The notes below the pieces were generated by a model that made no database searches, was not told where the DNA came from, and worked only from the letters and a program-made list of their open reading frames with translations. A stretch of DNA of 64,000 nt, from the NCBI GenBank assembly GCA_023079485.1, contig CM041084.1, positions 119,396,467 to 119,460,466 on the forward strand, read 5' to 3'. Positions 24,963 to 39,900 of this stretch are shown in pieces. The stretch comes from Archilochus colubris. Taxonomy: Eukaryota > Chordata > Aves > Apodiformes > Trochilidae. The translations under genes were made by a program, and so were the position numbers. Every line of letters begins with the position of its first letter. The stretch's first letter is position 1.

Positions 24963-27900
24963 GTAAGCGGTGGGCTGCCCGGGCTGCCCCCGTCGCCGGG
25001 AGCGGTTCCCCTCGCCTTTCACCTGCCCAGCCGCCGGGACACGGGGGTGTCAAACCCGGTCAGTGCCTCTGTCATCCAGGCCGTCCCGGTGCCCGGGCTT
25101 CCCGTTGAGAAGCAGAGACCTGCTTCGGGGAAACCTGGGCTCGCAACAGCGCCTTTAAGACCTGCAGCTTTTTTTCTTTCAAAATCACTCTGTCAGCGGT
25201 AGTAAAATAGACGAGTCTTTGTGTACTGCGGTGACACCAAAGTAAACTGAAGTTTTGCTATAATGGAAACGAATGTGTTGTTTCCACTCGACTTCTTATT
25301 TAAATGTCAAAATGCAAGTAAGAACTTTTATTCCTCCCCCTCTCCCCTTTTTTTTTTTTTCTTGTCTGTATCCATTAGTAGCTGGAGATGGAGAAAAAGA
25401 TGCAGCGTCCCAATGCACCTTGCAGGTTTACACATACACCTGTGATGTGGGCAAAAGAGAAAATGTCTACTCAACAGCTGAGAGGGTCCGCAAGGAGGTT
25501 GGCGAGGTGTCTGTCCTGGTTAACAATGCTGGTGTGGTCTCCGGGCACCATCTTCTGGAGTGTCCTGATGAACTTATTGAGAGGACCATGATGGTCAACT
25601 GTCACGCACACTTCTGGGTAACTATAAACTCCTTTCTGCTGTCCTTTTTGTCAGCTAATTTTGGGAAATTAACTGTTGTTGCTTAACTCCTGTCTCTGAG
25701 TTTTGCACTTGTTCTCTTTCATTTGTGAGCTCACCACTTTGTGGGTTTCTTATTTTTAACTTGCTGTTCTGTTTAACAAGACTGGTGGGTATTAAAATTA
25801 TTAATAATAGTTTAAAATCAAGTAAATCCTCCTAGAATCCAGTGTTCTAAGCTGTGTGTCCCTTTCTGTAGGATAAGAAATCCTTTGCAAGATCTGAATC
25901 TGCTTAAAGGTTGTAACTGTTAATGAATGACTTCTGAGCCTTCTTCCCATAGTCTACTGCCAGCGTGTTAGCAGCTTTAAGATGCTGGTTTAGTGATGGA
26001 CACAATAGCAAATGTGCACATTCCTGAAAAAAAACCAAACCAAAACAAAAAAAACTTAAAACCCCTGCTGAAAATGTTGTTTGATTTGCCTGGGAGGCAA
26101 ATTTTTCCTTTTGAAGGCTGGGAGAAAAGGCAAAAAGATTCTTCAAGAAATCAAGCCAAGAACACTTTTTTTAGGAATCCTGCATGTTTGTCCTCGTAGC
26201 TTTCTCTGGGAGCTGCCAGTAAAAGTAAGAAAATCTTTGATATGTTTTCTGGGGTGATATTTTCTCCATGACTAGCAGATACTAATCAAGGAGAACAAAG
26301 CGTGTGATCTTACTCTTTTTGTATATCTGAACCTTGTTTTCCTATGTGGTCTATTTTTAAACCCACGGTAGTGTGGAGTTACATAAATCAGAGTGTTGAA
26401 GGAGGGCATGATGCACACTTGGGTTAGCATTAGCTGTCATACTGAGCCCATTGTTAGTATTAATACTGTTCTTTGGTCCTTTAAATAAGGTTATGAAATA
26501 CACTTGCATAACAATTAAAGGATTAAGCAATCTGAAATATACTTCAACTTAAGCCTTCTTTGGCTGGTTTTACCTTTTTCTAATAAAAGCGTGTATGTAA
26601 AATGCTCCATCTTCAAAACTCAGAAGGCTCTCCCAAACTTAACTTTGTAACATGGAAGTGAAATGCTGTTTCATAACCCTAAAGGAGCCCCTTCAAATCT
26701 GCACTGTGAAACACTTAATGGCAGAGGAGTCTTTTTCCAATGTATTGTAAAGCTTGCAGAGAGAGTGCTTAAACTTCACTGCACATGAGATAGTGTGTTT
26801 AGAAAGTCTGAAACTCTGAAAGTATGTTTTAAGGCAAATTTGAAAAGTTCTGTGGAAGCTCATACAACTTTCTTACAACTAAGGTCTCTGTGTGTTCCCC
26901 TTCATCCAAGTTAAATTGATGCTTAAGCAAATGGAGATGTGCGCTACATTTAATTACTGTTATTGATGTGGTTTAAATGCCAGATTGACAGAGTTTCCAA
27001 GAACTCTAAATTATGACATCACCACAAATTAAAATATGGGAGGATTCTAAATTCTCCAGCTGTTCCTCCTTCAGGCCTCAGTCATACACTTATTTATAAC
27101 ATTGTTTCAGAGACCTTTTTAAAGCACCCTCTGTGTGTTCCGAGTCTCTTACAGTAATAGAAAACTAAGCTTGGAATATAGTATTGCTATGATTGGGTTT
27201 CTATAACAGTTTCATTCAATGTCCATTCAACTCTAAATGTTACAGTGTGAAGTGACTTGAAAATAAAAACAAATTACTCTGAGAAGATATACTTAGATCT
27301 GAACTGTGAAACTTGAGATATTGGCTTAAGCTTCTAAGGAGCAGTCAACACCCTTTATATTTGAGGATCTGTTCCTATGTATACTTCCTGCAGATCCTGT
27401 GCCCTGCTTTTCTTTTTGTTTTTTGCTATTGGCAAAGCTTTTTTTCCTTGTCTTCCCCTTCATGGGTCCAGGAAAGGTTGGCTTGACCAACAGTGGGTGG
27501 ACTTCTGTTAAAAGTAATAGTACTTAATTCATAAGATAGCATCTGAATCAGCTGATTTGGAGCCAACTTTTTTGATGCAAGTCAATGCTGACTTAAATAG
27601 AACAATGTGTCTACATGTGTGAAGTCTTATACAGCTAGTCATTTCCATGTCAGCTAAACTGGTGGTCCAAAAAGCAAAGCTAATACTCTGGAGCATTATG
27701 TAGACTTTTAACTATTCTTGGAGGGTGTTTCATCCAAAAAGCTGTAGATGGATTTTATAAAGACATGGATCTTCCGTGTAATATTGCTTCAGTAGTTAAG
27801 TGATTGTACTTTCTGGGGTTTTGTTGGGGTTTTATTTTCTTAACGTGTGACAGGAAATTCTTCCTCATCCCTTGATCATTAGTCAAGCCTCAGTGTGCTG

Positions 27901-30900
27901 CTACATGAAAAAAATGGGGCTGTCCGCTTGAAACACTTGAAATAAGATTGAGTGCCTGCTCTCCATGCAGAATGCAGGTGAGCTGGGCTTGCTGTACATT
28001 AGCAGCTATGATATGAGGTCTGCTCAACTTCTGCAGCTGGCAGTGGCAGGAAAGTCTGTCACTGGTTTGCTGTGGTGACTCCAACTGGGCTGTGTGCCGT
28101 ATCACAGACTGGCAGTCGAGAGCCTTAGGAGTGTGCCACAGCCTAAACAGATGCTTCCCATTTTGCTGACATTCATGATTTGTGTAATCCTTCCTATGAG
28201 TGTTCTATATAAACATGTCACCACTGCATCATGTAGCAATTTCCACAGCATAAAATCCACTGCAGTATTAAAAACCTGTTATTTCATGCTGTGATAACTT
28301 GAATGCTTCTGATATTGAAAACATAGGGACAAAATCCATTCCTGGTTTGAAACAAACCAGCTCTGGTTTACTATAATTTGCAGATGCATAAAACTGTAGC
28401 AGGAGTGTAACAGTATCTTTCCTGCCAGTCTGCTGCAAGAATAATAACTTACTTGGCTGCACTTGTGAATTACTGGAACCAAACGTATCTAGGACTAAGA
28501 CATTTTCTTCCTGTGATATGTTCAGGATTTGGATTTGAAAAATATTAAATCACAGTATAAGAAAAAGCTGTTGCTTAATCAGCTTTAGTCAAATACAGGA
28601 ATAGCAGTTTTTCTTTCTTGTGGTTTTATAATAGAGCTGGAGTAAAGTATCAAAAATACTATGTTTTAGGCGGTGGAACTTATTTAATAGAACTACTGTA
28701 AAAATTCTAATTTCAGGACAATTTGAGATTGTTGTACCTTTTTCTGGAATATTAATGCTGCTGCTGAATAAGTAGGTATTAATATTCACAGATTCACACA
28801 GATAGTACCTGGGATATCCTTCCCAGTTTGACCCTTGGATGGAACTTACAGAGGGGCAGAGGCAAGGGCAAGGCAATGATCACTGTCTGGGAAGTTCTGT
28901 TACATGAAGATCTTATTGCACAGCTGATACTCAGTATTCAGAGGAGGATAGTTATCTGTATTTCCCTGTCATGTGGATCTTCCATAACTTTGAGCTTAAA
29001 GCTCTCCTAGAGGAGTTCTCTTCAACTTACCAAAAGGGGGAAGCAAAAGCATTCAGCTCTAGCTCTGTCATATTTATAAAAAAATAAATAATCCACGTAG
29101 TGACTAGGACCCAGAATTTGAAGACTTGTGTATTGCTCTCTTAACTAGAGTGGTTATGTTTATTCACTTACAAACAACTTGATTTTTGAAGTTGTAAAGG
29201 TATATCTCTGTAGGAATTGAACAAATCTCCTAGGTTGTCTGACAATGATACAGGAAGAGAGAAATCCTGAGCAAAGAAATATTACCCAAGTAATTAGGGA
29301 ATTCATAAATAGTCTAAAATTTGTAAAATCAAATGTACCTTGGAAAGAAAATTACTGCAGAATTACTAAATCAAATCCCTATTTATGCAGCTGCTGCAGA
29401 TACCAGTCTAATTAGACTGTCAGGATTGCTAAAACATTGGAAAATACGTGACTTATAGTTATTTATAATGTATCAATACTTAGGTATTGTTGATTTAGTC
29501 TCCTTAGGCTCTTTGGTGTTAAATAAAGCTTGCTTATGGCTATCATTTGTTTAGTTTAAATGTGGATATACTGCACTTAGTGTGCACACTAAATCTTCTG
29601 CAGAAGAAAAGACAGCTTAAGTTATGTTATTTGAAACTATCATACTGAGTCTTGTGGCCTGTTGGCATAGCAGTTAGATTTTGTTTGTCTTTGTCTCTAG
29701 AATTCTAGTATCTATGATCAAATATAGACACAGTATTCTACTGGCAGGCCAGCCAGCTATATTTAGCATTTTTTTAATGAGTGGAATTAGCTGCTTTAAT
29801 TTTTTTTTTTAATTTCATGATAATGTATTCCAAGTTTACTTACAGAATTTAGTCTACAAGTTCTTGACTTCTTCTTTGAAAAATTAGTTGGATCAAGTTC
29901 AAGCAAAACATGTGCATGTGATCCAAAAAGTGTCATCAAAACTAACTCATCCCTTGCACAATGATTCCAACTACATGCCACCAGTAAATTACCCTGGACA
30001 GCACATGTGTTTCATATACTGTGGTAGCATGCTGGGTAGTGAATATGAAGGAAAAAGCAGTCATACTCTTATCTACAAACACAGTCATATTAGTTGTACT
30101 TAAAACTTAAGTGCTTTGATATGGTTCTGCAGTTCATGGGTTCTGGGATTAATCTCTCAAGACAATAGAGGGAATCTATCAATTGAGAAAATACTTTCTC
30201 CCAGATGCATGCTCTAGAAAACTGCACTTCTCCATTTTTGAAAAGAATATACTTAAAACAAATTTTAGAATATAAATGGTGGATATATATCTCTGGATCT
30301 TGACTGGGCACGACTTCTGTCTCAGAGCTTTCCTCATATATTAATTTTATGTCTAGTATTGCATCAAGCACTGATGTTACCAGCATGCAATTTTTTATTT
30401 TGTAATCTGTGTCTTGTAGTCCTTGTGTATCTATAATCCAGCCTTGTAGTTGTGTTTTAGTTGTAGTGATCATTTTAAAAAACATCTTTGCAAGTTTTTC
30501 AGTTCTGTGATCCCTTAAGGGGAGAGGGATGGATGGATGGATGGACAACACCAACATAAACCATTTAGTTGAGGTATCTGGATGTGTTAGTGATGTCTGT
30601 AGAAGTGATCCTGTATTAGTTTCAGAGTAAACATGGGTGAACAGAAAAATGACTCTTTAGGCAATGTACTCACCTGAAGAGTCAGCATGATCAAGTGTGT
30701 TGGGAGGTTTTAGTGTTAGGCAAAATGCCCCTTTATTTTGCCTTGTGTAGGAATTGTATGAATTCAAGCACCTATTACTGGGATTTTGGAGGGCTGCACA
30801 CCAAACTACTTGTTTCACAAGTTACTTGACTCTAGTCCCAGAGTTCTATTGAGGCTGTTCAGTTATGATTCTCCATTGTCTACTGGATCTTGATGATAAG

Positions 30901-33900
30901 CAAGTCTGAACAACATCAGCCTTTCCACATGGACTTTCTGTGCTAGAGCATCTTCTTTGCATGGTGGAGAATGCTGACCTCTTTTGTTCAAACAGCAGCT
31001 GAATTAATGTGTTTCCCTTTTTTGTCTCTAATGAAACAAAGTATTTATTTCATCCTAATCAGTTAACAAATCTGAAATGGCCATTCAGAATATTTTCTTT
31101 AAACTGTTTCAGTTACACACAGGGTTTTTTGACAGCTTCTCTCGGGCATACTTTGGAAATTAACTTGCTGTGCCACTTGAAGTGTGAATGAATCTTAAAC
31201 TTTTTAATGGCATAAAACAGAGATTCTCAGATTGTGACCCATGGATTGTTTGTAGGTCAGTGCCCAAGATGATAGCATAAATGGTGATACTTCAGCGTAC
31301 CAAACCATATGAAGCTTGAAGAGATTAGGTGAAAACAGTAATACATTTCACACAAAAGCAGTATGAAATTTCTGTTAAGAAAAATGAAAATTGTCCTGCA
31401 GAGATCATACCCAGAACTCTCAAACAATGTGAAATTTATTTGAAGTATTAATGAATTATTAGGGGCTTGCAATTCTACAGCCATCTAAAATAAAAGTGGG
31501 GTTGTAGTATAACTTGCAGAGGTAAGGCACTTGGGGTAATCTTACTCTTCAGTCTCTTGCAACTTTTTCTGAGGGTCGGAGACTTGTCAGCAAACCATAT
31601 GAATGCTTTCAGGATTGCTAATCTGCTCTGAAGAAATGGTCCTGGATGAGTGATCAGAGCAGTGATTATATTTCTGCTTCTTATGGAATGAGGTAGGTCA
31701 GCTGAATAAGCAAAAACTACTGCACTGACTTTGATCTGATATTATGCTTTTACTTGTGAAGGATTTGGGGAGACAGGAAAACCTTGAGTGGAATGATGGT
31801 CTTTGCCAGCATGGTGCCTAAGCTCACTAGAGGTGGGGAGTGGCTCTTCACTGTTAGAGTGAAATTCTCAGCCTAAAAGGTTATGTGTATGCTTTTCTTG
31901 TCATATGGAAAGTTAGGAGAGCAATGGAGTTTAGAATCCCAGATTCTTTTATTGACAAGTAGCATATGTTTTTATTTCATGAAAAGCAGTTAAGTTAATG
32001 AGATCTTATTACATTATTACCCTTCTGTAATAACCATGTGATTGTAGTAGGCTTCAAGAAGACAGGCTTGGTCATGTGCTCAATTGTGGAGAAAAAAGTG
32101 GCTAAATGTCTTCCTAATCCAGCATTTGTATTGCTGCCCAAGACCTGCCTTAATGGCTCTGCGTGGGTGAGCACTCCTTTTCCATAGCTCTTGGTGTCAT
32201 CAATTACTCTGACCAGACAGGTTGAAGAAGGATGAATGTTATGTTTCCTAGCACCATCCCTGCCATTTTATCCCTGCACTTTTAAAATATTTTCTACTTT
32301 TATCTTTATCCACTGTGAAGTATTATTCTTTCCTAATGCTTCTCATGCTTTGATTTCACGTCTCTGTTGTTTTCTTGTAGGGAGAGGAAAGGCTTTTATG
32401 TATCTCTAGTACTAAACCTTTCCTCTCCATGTTAAAGCCAGAGCATCACTCCCTTGATAAACCTTGCTCTCTTGACCTTTGAGGTTTTCTACTATTCACA
32501 CTGATGGTGAAACAGATACCTGTCTGTCCTTTATGAAAAATGATAGAAGTCTTTCTGCAAAGGCAGACTGAAGCTGATCTACTTGTGATGCTGTATGCTT
32601 TTACCTGTGGTCTTAGGCTTCTCAGTCTGTTAAGAAAAGTGAAAATGCAATTACAATATATGCAAGTATGCAAAGACTTTGGTAGAATCTCAGTTTCTGA
32701 GGGCTTAGTTTGAAAGAAGGTATGTCACAAATGGGGGAGTGATTTACATCTGTGCTTACACTCCTGAATGAACACTTTGTTCTTGTAAATAATTATATTA
32801 GTATAATGATTTATATGCCAGTCAAATTAACACTTGACATGAGTGAGTTATCACAACTGAGATGGGAGGGCATGGTAGGCCAAGGAATGCCAGAACAGCT
32901 GTGGAGGCTGCAGAGGTGGCTGCCTGGGTGTGAGCCTTTTGAAATTCAAGTTTGTTTGGCTGTTAAATTCTGCACCTCAATGTGCCCTGGTGCTGGTCAC
33001 TTCTGCCATCTGTTTGAACTTGTGTGACAGCTTCTTGCACACTCACCTTTCAGCACTGGTTTGGAAAAGTGCTTTGAGCAGATGCTTAAAAGTGATTTGT
33101 CCAAAATTTCTCTTAAGATGAAACTACAAGGCAGGTCAGTGGTGGCAAGCCGTCATGTAGGACCACCCTTGAGTCTGCATCTTACCTTGCACTAGTTTAG
33201 GTGTTTATCTGATCTTTGGGTGAGCCAGTTTAGCTCACCAAGTTGTCTGGAAGACAGGGAGGAAAGCTTTTAATTTTCTTGGCCAGGCTGTTTAGTTTTT
33301 AGAGACTAGAATCTCCTCATCAGCATTTCAGACTTGCATTAGCTGGTGTGTGTTGGTGAAGGGGTGAGGAAGAATAGGATAAAACCACATAACTGTGAAC
33401 AGGACCTCTGCAGCTGTCTGATGAAACTTCATTCTTGGAGAGATTTTCTGAAATAGGTTTTGCAGATTTGAATAGTTGAATAGTCATAAATGGTTCCAGG
33501 CTACAGCAAATCCACCACTGGCATAGCAGTCTGAATGTAACAACTTGACTTCTAAAGAGATTAGTGTTTTAATTACAGGCTCTTAGAACCCATTAGATAA
33601 AGGTAAGTTAGTTTTCTGAACACAAACATCAAATAGTGTTGTGTTAACAATTCTACCTTATTTGCTTTGCACTGATACCTTCTGCTGCTGTGTACTGTTG
33701 AAAGCAATGATCCCTGTACCTACTGCACTGTTTGATTTCTTAGGAAAATTATTCCCTATGAAATCAGTTGTACTGACACTGTTTAAATGTGGAAAAAGCA
33801 GGACAGAACCATGTTTCAGCTTGTAGGAAATGAGGAAATTGTTTTTGAAAACCCTCTCCATACATTTTTAAAATGTCACCTCATTCAGTGAGCTACTTTT

Positions 33901-36900
33901 TGGTAAGTTGGTGCCTTCTAGGGTCTTATTGTATCATCAACAAATTTTGAAGCTACATTTCCATTCAGCTATATCATCTTTGTTCTGTTTCCAGCAAGTA
34001 AGACTGCTATTTGAAAAGGAAAGCTTCCTTTCTAATCTTGTTCCTCTTGAGATACATACATGCCAATGACTTAGTCATAAAGTTGGAGAGGCTGAATAAA
34101 GTAACTCAGCTTTCACCTGTATGCAAGTACTATAGTAACGTTCAATGGAGATACTGACCTTAAGGTATCTATAAAATGAGAGTCTTTTTCTGTTTAGCCA
34201 CTTCTTGAAAAGTCTGCTACGTAAATCGTAAAACATGAATGATGACTTCACATTTTCCATTAGTAGTTCTGACAGTACTGTTATCTAGTAATTTTTTTGA
34301 AACATGCAGACTAAAATACCAAGTTTTACTAACTATTCCAGAAGATGACTAAGCTTTTATGGCAAGCTGGGGAAGAATGTGTATTTAAAAGTTGGATTGT
34401 ATTCTTGTTCTCTGAACAGAATATTCTGAGCTCTTATCTAATAGTTGTTGTAAAATGAACTTTTTATGTGGATTTTTCACTGACTCATAAGGCTATGTTT
34501 TTGTTTTCATTTTTGTCAAGATTATCAAATAACTGGCTATAAATTACTGCTCTCCAAATGGTTGGACATTTGCTGCAAACTTGTGCTAATGAAGGGGAGG
34601 GACTAATGTGTTTGTTACACTAATGTCAACATAGCTCTGAAACACTACAAATCCTTTGACATGGCCATTTGTCAGTATATAAACAAAGCAGAATTTCTAG
34701 TCCCTTGACTTCAACAGAACCTAAACCAGCTTTTGGAGAAAGCCAAGTGTTAACTTCTTATATCGGTGGACCAGCAAATCCTGAAGTAATTTCAAATTTG
34801 ACATCTGAATTAAATGCAAGTTGGGTGGTCTTACTGACAGATCTGGCTGTGGAAGAATCAGAGGTTGTTGGTGCTACCTGCTGGGACTGTAACTCAAATT
34901 CCTGAATTTACAGGAGTGTAACTGGGCTGTCACAGCTATGCTGGATCTCTGCTGTTAATTTTGAATATGTGAAGAGCCCAAGTGCTGACATGGTAGATAT
35001 GAGGAGAAGGATTTGCTTTCTTTAAGCTTCATGCTGCTTTTGGGTGGATGCTGCCAACCATGAAATACTTGCTTTAAATTGAAGAGCAATTGTGGTTTGG
35101 TAGCTATGATAGTCTGAGAGTATTACCAGATTAGTATTTGTGGAGAATAAATATCAACCTGTGTAATAAGATGCCTTTGGGCGGGAGGGAAGAGGTCAGC
35201 TTTTGAGCATGACTGCTTTGAAAGCTTCAGTTCTCATTCTTGGTTATGCCTTAAATTCTTGCTGGCTGAGAAGTCTGCATATATACAATTGTTCCCAAGT
35301 TAACAGTCTAGACTTGTATCTTGCTTGTTTTTCAGTGTAAGACAGACTAAACACAGCCTCCAACAGCCTTCTTACCATGCTATCTTACCTACTACTAATT
35401 CTTCTCAGCTTTTAGATTAGTTTGGCATTTGAAATTTACATCAAACATCATTGGCAACAAATGTTCTGTACTTTTACACTGCTTAAGCAGAAATACTTTT
35501 TCATCCTGCTCATTACTATATGATACTAATATGATTGATCTGTGCAAGCTTTAAAACCTATTCAAAACAGGAGGTGCTTGTCTATGAATATTGCAGTTGT
35601 CTTGGAATTCTGAATTCCAGTTGTCTTGGAATACCTTAAGAAGCTGGCAAGGGAGTGTAGTTACTGAAGGGCATCTAGTAGCCAGGGGGACATAATTAGT
35701 TTTTTTAAATGGTATAATATGTGTATGTTCTGGACTCATCTGGAAAGATGTTAATTTCACAATAAATTGATCTATGTGCTCTGCAGCATATCATGGGACC
35801 CTCCCTCCAGCTGAAAGGACTTTAGACCAAAGGAGAAGGAGAAATGCTGGGAGAACAGACACTATTTCAGACAGAGCTGGATACTTTATTACAGGCAAGA
35901 GCTCCTGTAGGGGAGATAGAGGAGAGAGGTGGCAGATAAATTGGCATCCTTTCCAGTTACTTAAGATTCTGTGTTGATAAATTTGCAGTTAACTTAGGGA
36001 CGAAGTGTGCATAGTCTCTGCTGGCTTATGAACTTCCTCCATGAGAGGAAGAGGAATTGGCTGTTAAGCAGAGTGTTGGCACACTTAAGTAGAGAATCAC
36101 AGAATGGTTGGGGTGGGAAGGGGCCTCTGGAGATCATTAAGTCCACCCCCCTCTGCTCAAGCACATCCACCTAGAGCCAGAGGCCCAGGACCATGTTCAA
36201 AGGGCTTTTGAATCTCCAAGAATGGATAGTTTCACCACCCCTCTGGACGACCTATGAGAAAGTGCTTTATTTTTCATAGCCATACAAAATAAAAGATTTG
36301 CAAAAAATGGAGGGAAAATGTATAGGTATAGAATGAGTGATTGAAACACCTATATATACTGCTGCATACATATGAATCAGTTCTGCCTCAACAAAGTGAT
36401 ATCTGCAAGTACATATGAAAGACAAGTTGGTGTGTCTTGTAAATCTAAAATTTCTTTCCTGTTAAAGAACAAAAATTTTCAGGAGTAGAAAGATGGAGAC
36501 TGCATACAAATAGCATAAAAGATCTAACTTCCACTTGCTGGAAGAAATAACAAGGTAGTTCAGATTGAATACTTAGGCTTCTTCATACCCAGAAAATGTA
36601 TAAAGTAGCAGCCTTCCTTAAGAAGTGAAATGTTCTTTAGGAGAAATCAGGGCCACCTTTGCCTGTATTGTATGTTCCAAAATGTCTGCCCTAGATAAAG
36701 GGGCACTCAAAATCTGAGGTGATGCAATGGCAGGTGATACAGAAAAGCTTTATGTAAGAGGAGTTTGATCAGCAACAGATCACTGTAAACCTTATTTGAT
36801 GATACCCTCTCCACCTTGACTCTCAAGAACCAAGTTTCTGTCAAACCAAATTATATTATTTAGGTAGTGTTCTTGAGTACTTAACCTACACTTCAGATGA

Positions 36901-39900
36901 GAGGAAGAACAAAGCTGTTTTCTGCTTCAATCTTAGTAACCCAGTTTGGGGTAAGTTCACAGGAAATGAAGCCCTTAAAAGAAGGGGAGGGGGAGAGAAT
37001 GCAGTGACATGATAAGGTAACAGTAACAGAAGTTTCTGTTGTAATGTCCTTTCCTAAGCACATTTCATATCCTACACTCTGTAGACAGAAGTGTTTTTCA
37101 ACTAAGCCTTGTTAATAAACTATACAAAACGTAATTTAGCTAGATACCATTCAGTTGCCCTAGGTATGGCATAATTGGTTCTAGTAGTAAAGAGTGGAAA
37201 TCAATGATTAATGTCTGAGAGATAACTAGTGGTATTAGTTTCCTGTTGATTTTTTTTTTTTTTAATAGCATTACTTATCTTATCTTTCCTGTCTACCCAT
37301 TGTAAACAGCTTTGTGCCACTAAGTTCTGAGTAAGGAAACTACTTCATTCAGTTTCAGTTTTTTTCTGATATACTCAACATGAGTTGACTCCATGTACAA
37401 TAACTGAACCATTCACAGGAAACAGTGATAACTATTGGCTTTGAAGAAATTATGTAACTGGACCCCAAATACTACAAATGCTAAACAGAGTGGTAACGTA
37501 AATATGGACTTGTAGCATGCTTGTTCTTTAGCAAATGGCATGACAGATGTTACTGCTCAGATTCCCACTTCATTTTATCTTACTTACTTCAATTAATCAG
37601 ATTTTACCTCAATTTGTGGAACTTTGTTGCTTCTCAGCTGGTATCTGTTGAGAAGCAGGGGATTTTGTGTGTATGGATTGGTTATGAGGGTGGGGAAAAC
37701 AGGAATATTGACTACCTTGAAATAAGAATTCAAAACAAGTGTTTCAAGTGCATGCTTATTTTCAATAAGCTAAGACTTCATCATCTTCAAAGCAGTATTT
37801 CATGCAGAGTTGGAGAGAGGAAAGAGATGCTTATTTCTCTGTAAATCAAATACAGTTTTAAATTAATTGTTGTTGCTTCTCACTGTGACTTAATTCTTCA
37901 GGGTTTTAACTTTATTTTGTTACCTTTGCCTCTTAACCTGGGTTGATCTTATCAGTAGTTTCACTCTGTCTGCAACAGTGGGATATCCAAAGGGGTGTGT
38001 GGGGGGGTGGCTTTCCTTGTTACTCGTCATCATTATAGACTGCTGTTCAAGTCTATCTTCTTCTTTCATGAGCTTCTGGTTGCAAGGCAACTCTACCATT
38101 ATTACTGTGCATGTATTTTAAGCATTAACTGCTGTTGCAGTTTCCATATTAAAGGAATCCCCATGGCCCCAAAGCAGTGGAGTTTTATGTGAAGGACAAA
38201 TAAAGCTGTAATGGGAAGTTAAAGATTATGTTGCTTGCCAGGACTACAGAGGGACTACTTTAGAAGTGAAATATTAGAAGGTCTACCTTTTTTGTTTTGA
38301 ATGCAGGGCCTGTTCAATGCACACTTAAGGGCAATCCTTGAATAGTTTCCTTTCATGATTTTAATACAGCTGTATATGGAAGCTTGTCTTGAGGACATCA
38401 TGTATCTCAAGATCCTTTTGCTCTGAAAGGATCTGGATAGACCCATCAGCAGTCCAGAGATGTTACTTTCTTTTTTTATTCGTTATTGTAGGAAAACTAG
38501 GCAATTCTGATGTATTTTTCAGTATAATTTCTTGAGAATAGGAACTGAAGATCAAAAATAGCACTAAGTTCCATAGCTATTCGAATATTTTCTTAGACAA
38601 TGGCTAATTATTAGGAGCCCAGCAATTCTTGAAAACAGCAGAGACATCTGAGCTCCTTTAAATCACAGCTTTGGTCCCTTATGTTAGCAAGGTCAACAGT
38701 AGTTGTAGATGTCTGCTTTGTATATTCAGCCTGTTACTGGCAAAACCATGTCCTTTGTGCTGTGCAGTCTCTCCAGTGTTCTCTCAGGACTTGGTATTTT
38801 CATGTAGTCTTAGCACAGTTACTAATCTCATCTTAACCTAATATTCCAGAGATGCTTGTATAATGGAATTTAGGAAGGATGTGGAGATAATATGGGGAAA
38901 ATGATTGAGATGAAAGTGCAAATAACAGGTAATTGCTCTCAGTTCTCATTGGAACCAAGTAGAAAAGCTAGAAGGAAAACAAATGGTTAAATCCAGGTTT
39001 GTAGCCTCATGCTTTGTGAGAAGGCATTTTGGTTATTATCGCCTCTAACTTGAATAAATTCTCCCTTGAGAGTTGCACACTTCTAGATTATACTTTAAAG
39101 ACCTCTTCTAAAATTTTTTGGTGATGGCTTTCACTGTAATCCTGTAAATGAAGTTTTTGCCCTGTGTTTACAAAACTTATTTAAAGTGGTTATCTTTTGA
39201 AATAAGCTTGGCTGTAGCTGAAAATAACTTCAGTCTATTTACTGTTAAGCTTGCCATGGGGTTTTTCTCTTTCGCTTTTAATGTACAGTAGTGTGTTAGT
39301 GTTGCACTACCTTCTATTTTAAGGCAAAGCTACCACAGTCTGTCTGCATGAAAGTTAGAGGTGCTATTTTGTTAGACCTTCATGCTTTCCTTCTCAGTTA
39401 CCTGAATAGAAGGAGAAAATGGGGCATGTGGAAATGTCTGGATTTTGTTCTGTGGTGCAGTGAGTGGCCATGTGCATGGGAGTAAGATAGGCTGCAGTGT
39501 GTTCTGCTGTGGCCCATGAAGAAGAATGGGAAGAAAGAAAGGCTCAATGTCCATGCTGAAGAAGAGTATATAACATATAACAAGAGTATTTAGACAAAAA
39601 CTGGGAACAACATTTTCTTTTCAGTGGCTCCCTTGCTTTGTGATAGTAGTTGTAAGATGAGTTAACATGCATGGCAGCAGTCTTTCCTGATTTCTGGTAC
39701 CAGAGTTCCTGGTGACATCTGGATGAGTCCTCAACTGATGACACCCATTTTGCTTCTTGGGTATGGCTGAATAGGGTTTAACATGAAGACAAAATAATAC
39801 ATTTTGCACTCGTTTGCACCTCATAGAGCTATCCTGGCAGTCAGGAATAGCTGTGGCTTGGGAGGAAATGTCTTACCTGTTATATCAGTACACCACTGTT

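Larger units (their letters stand above)
23400..25100. promoter_or_regulatory. CpG island over the RDH10 promoter and exon 1
   Basis: GC- and CpG-rich DNA, strongest from about 23,900, through the RDH10 5'UTR, exon 1 and the start of intron 1. GC boxes are present (for example 'ggggcggggg' near 24,200 and 'gacggggcgg' near 24,333). Limits estimated by eye. Confidence 0.7.

Noticed and set aside
25273..25686. 137-codon plus-strand frame around RDH10 exon 2
   Set aside because: It is the real exon 2 read through from intron 1 and into intron 2; splice sites at 25,379 and 25,617 explain it.
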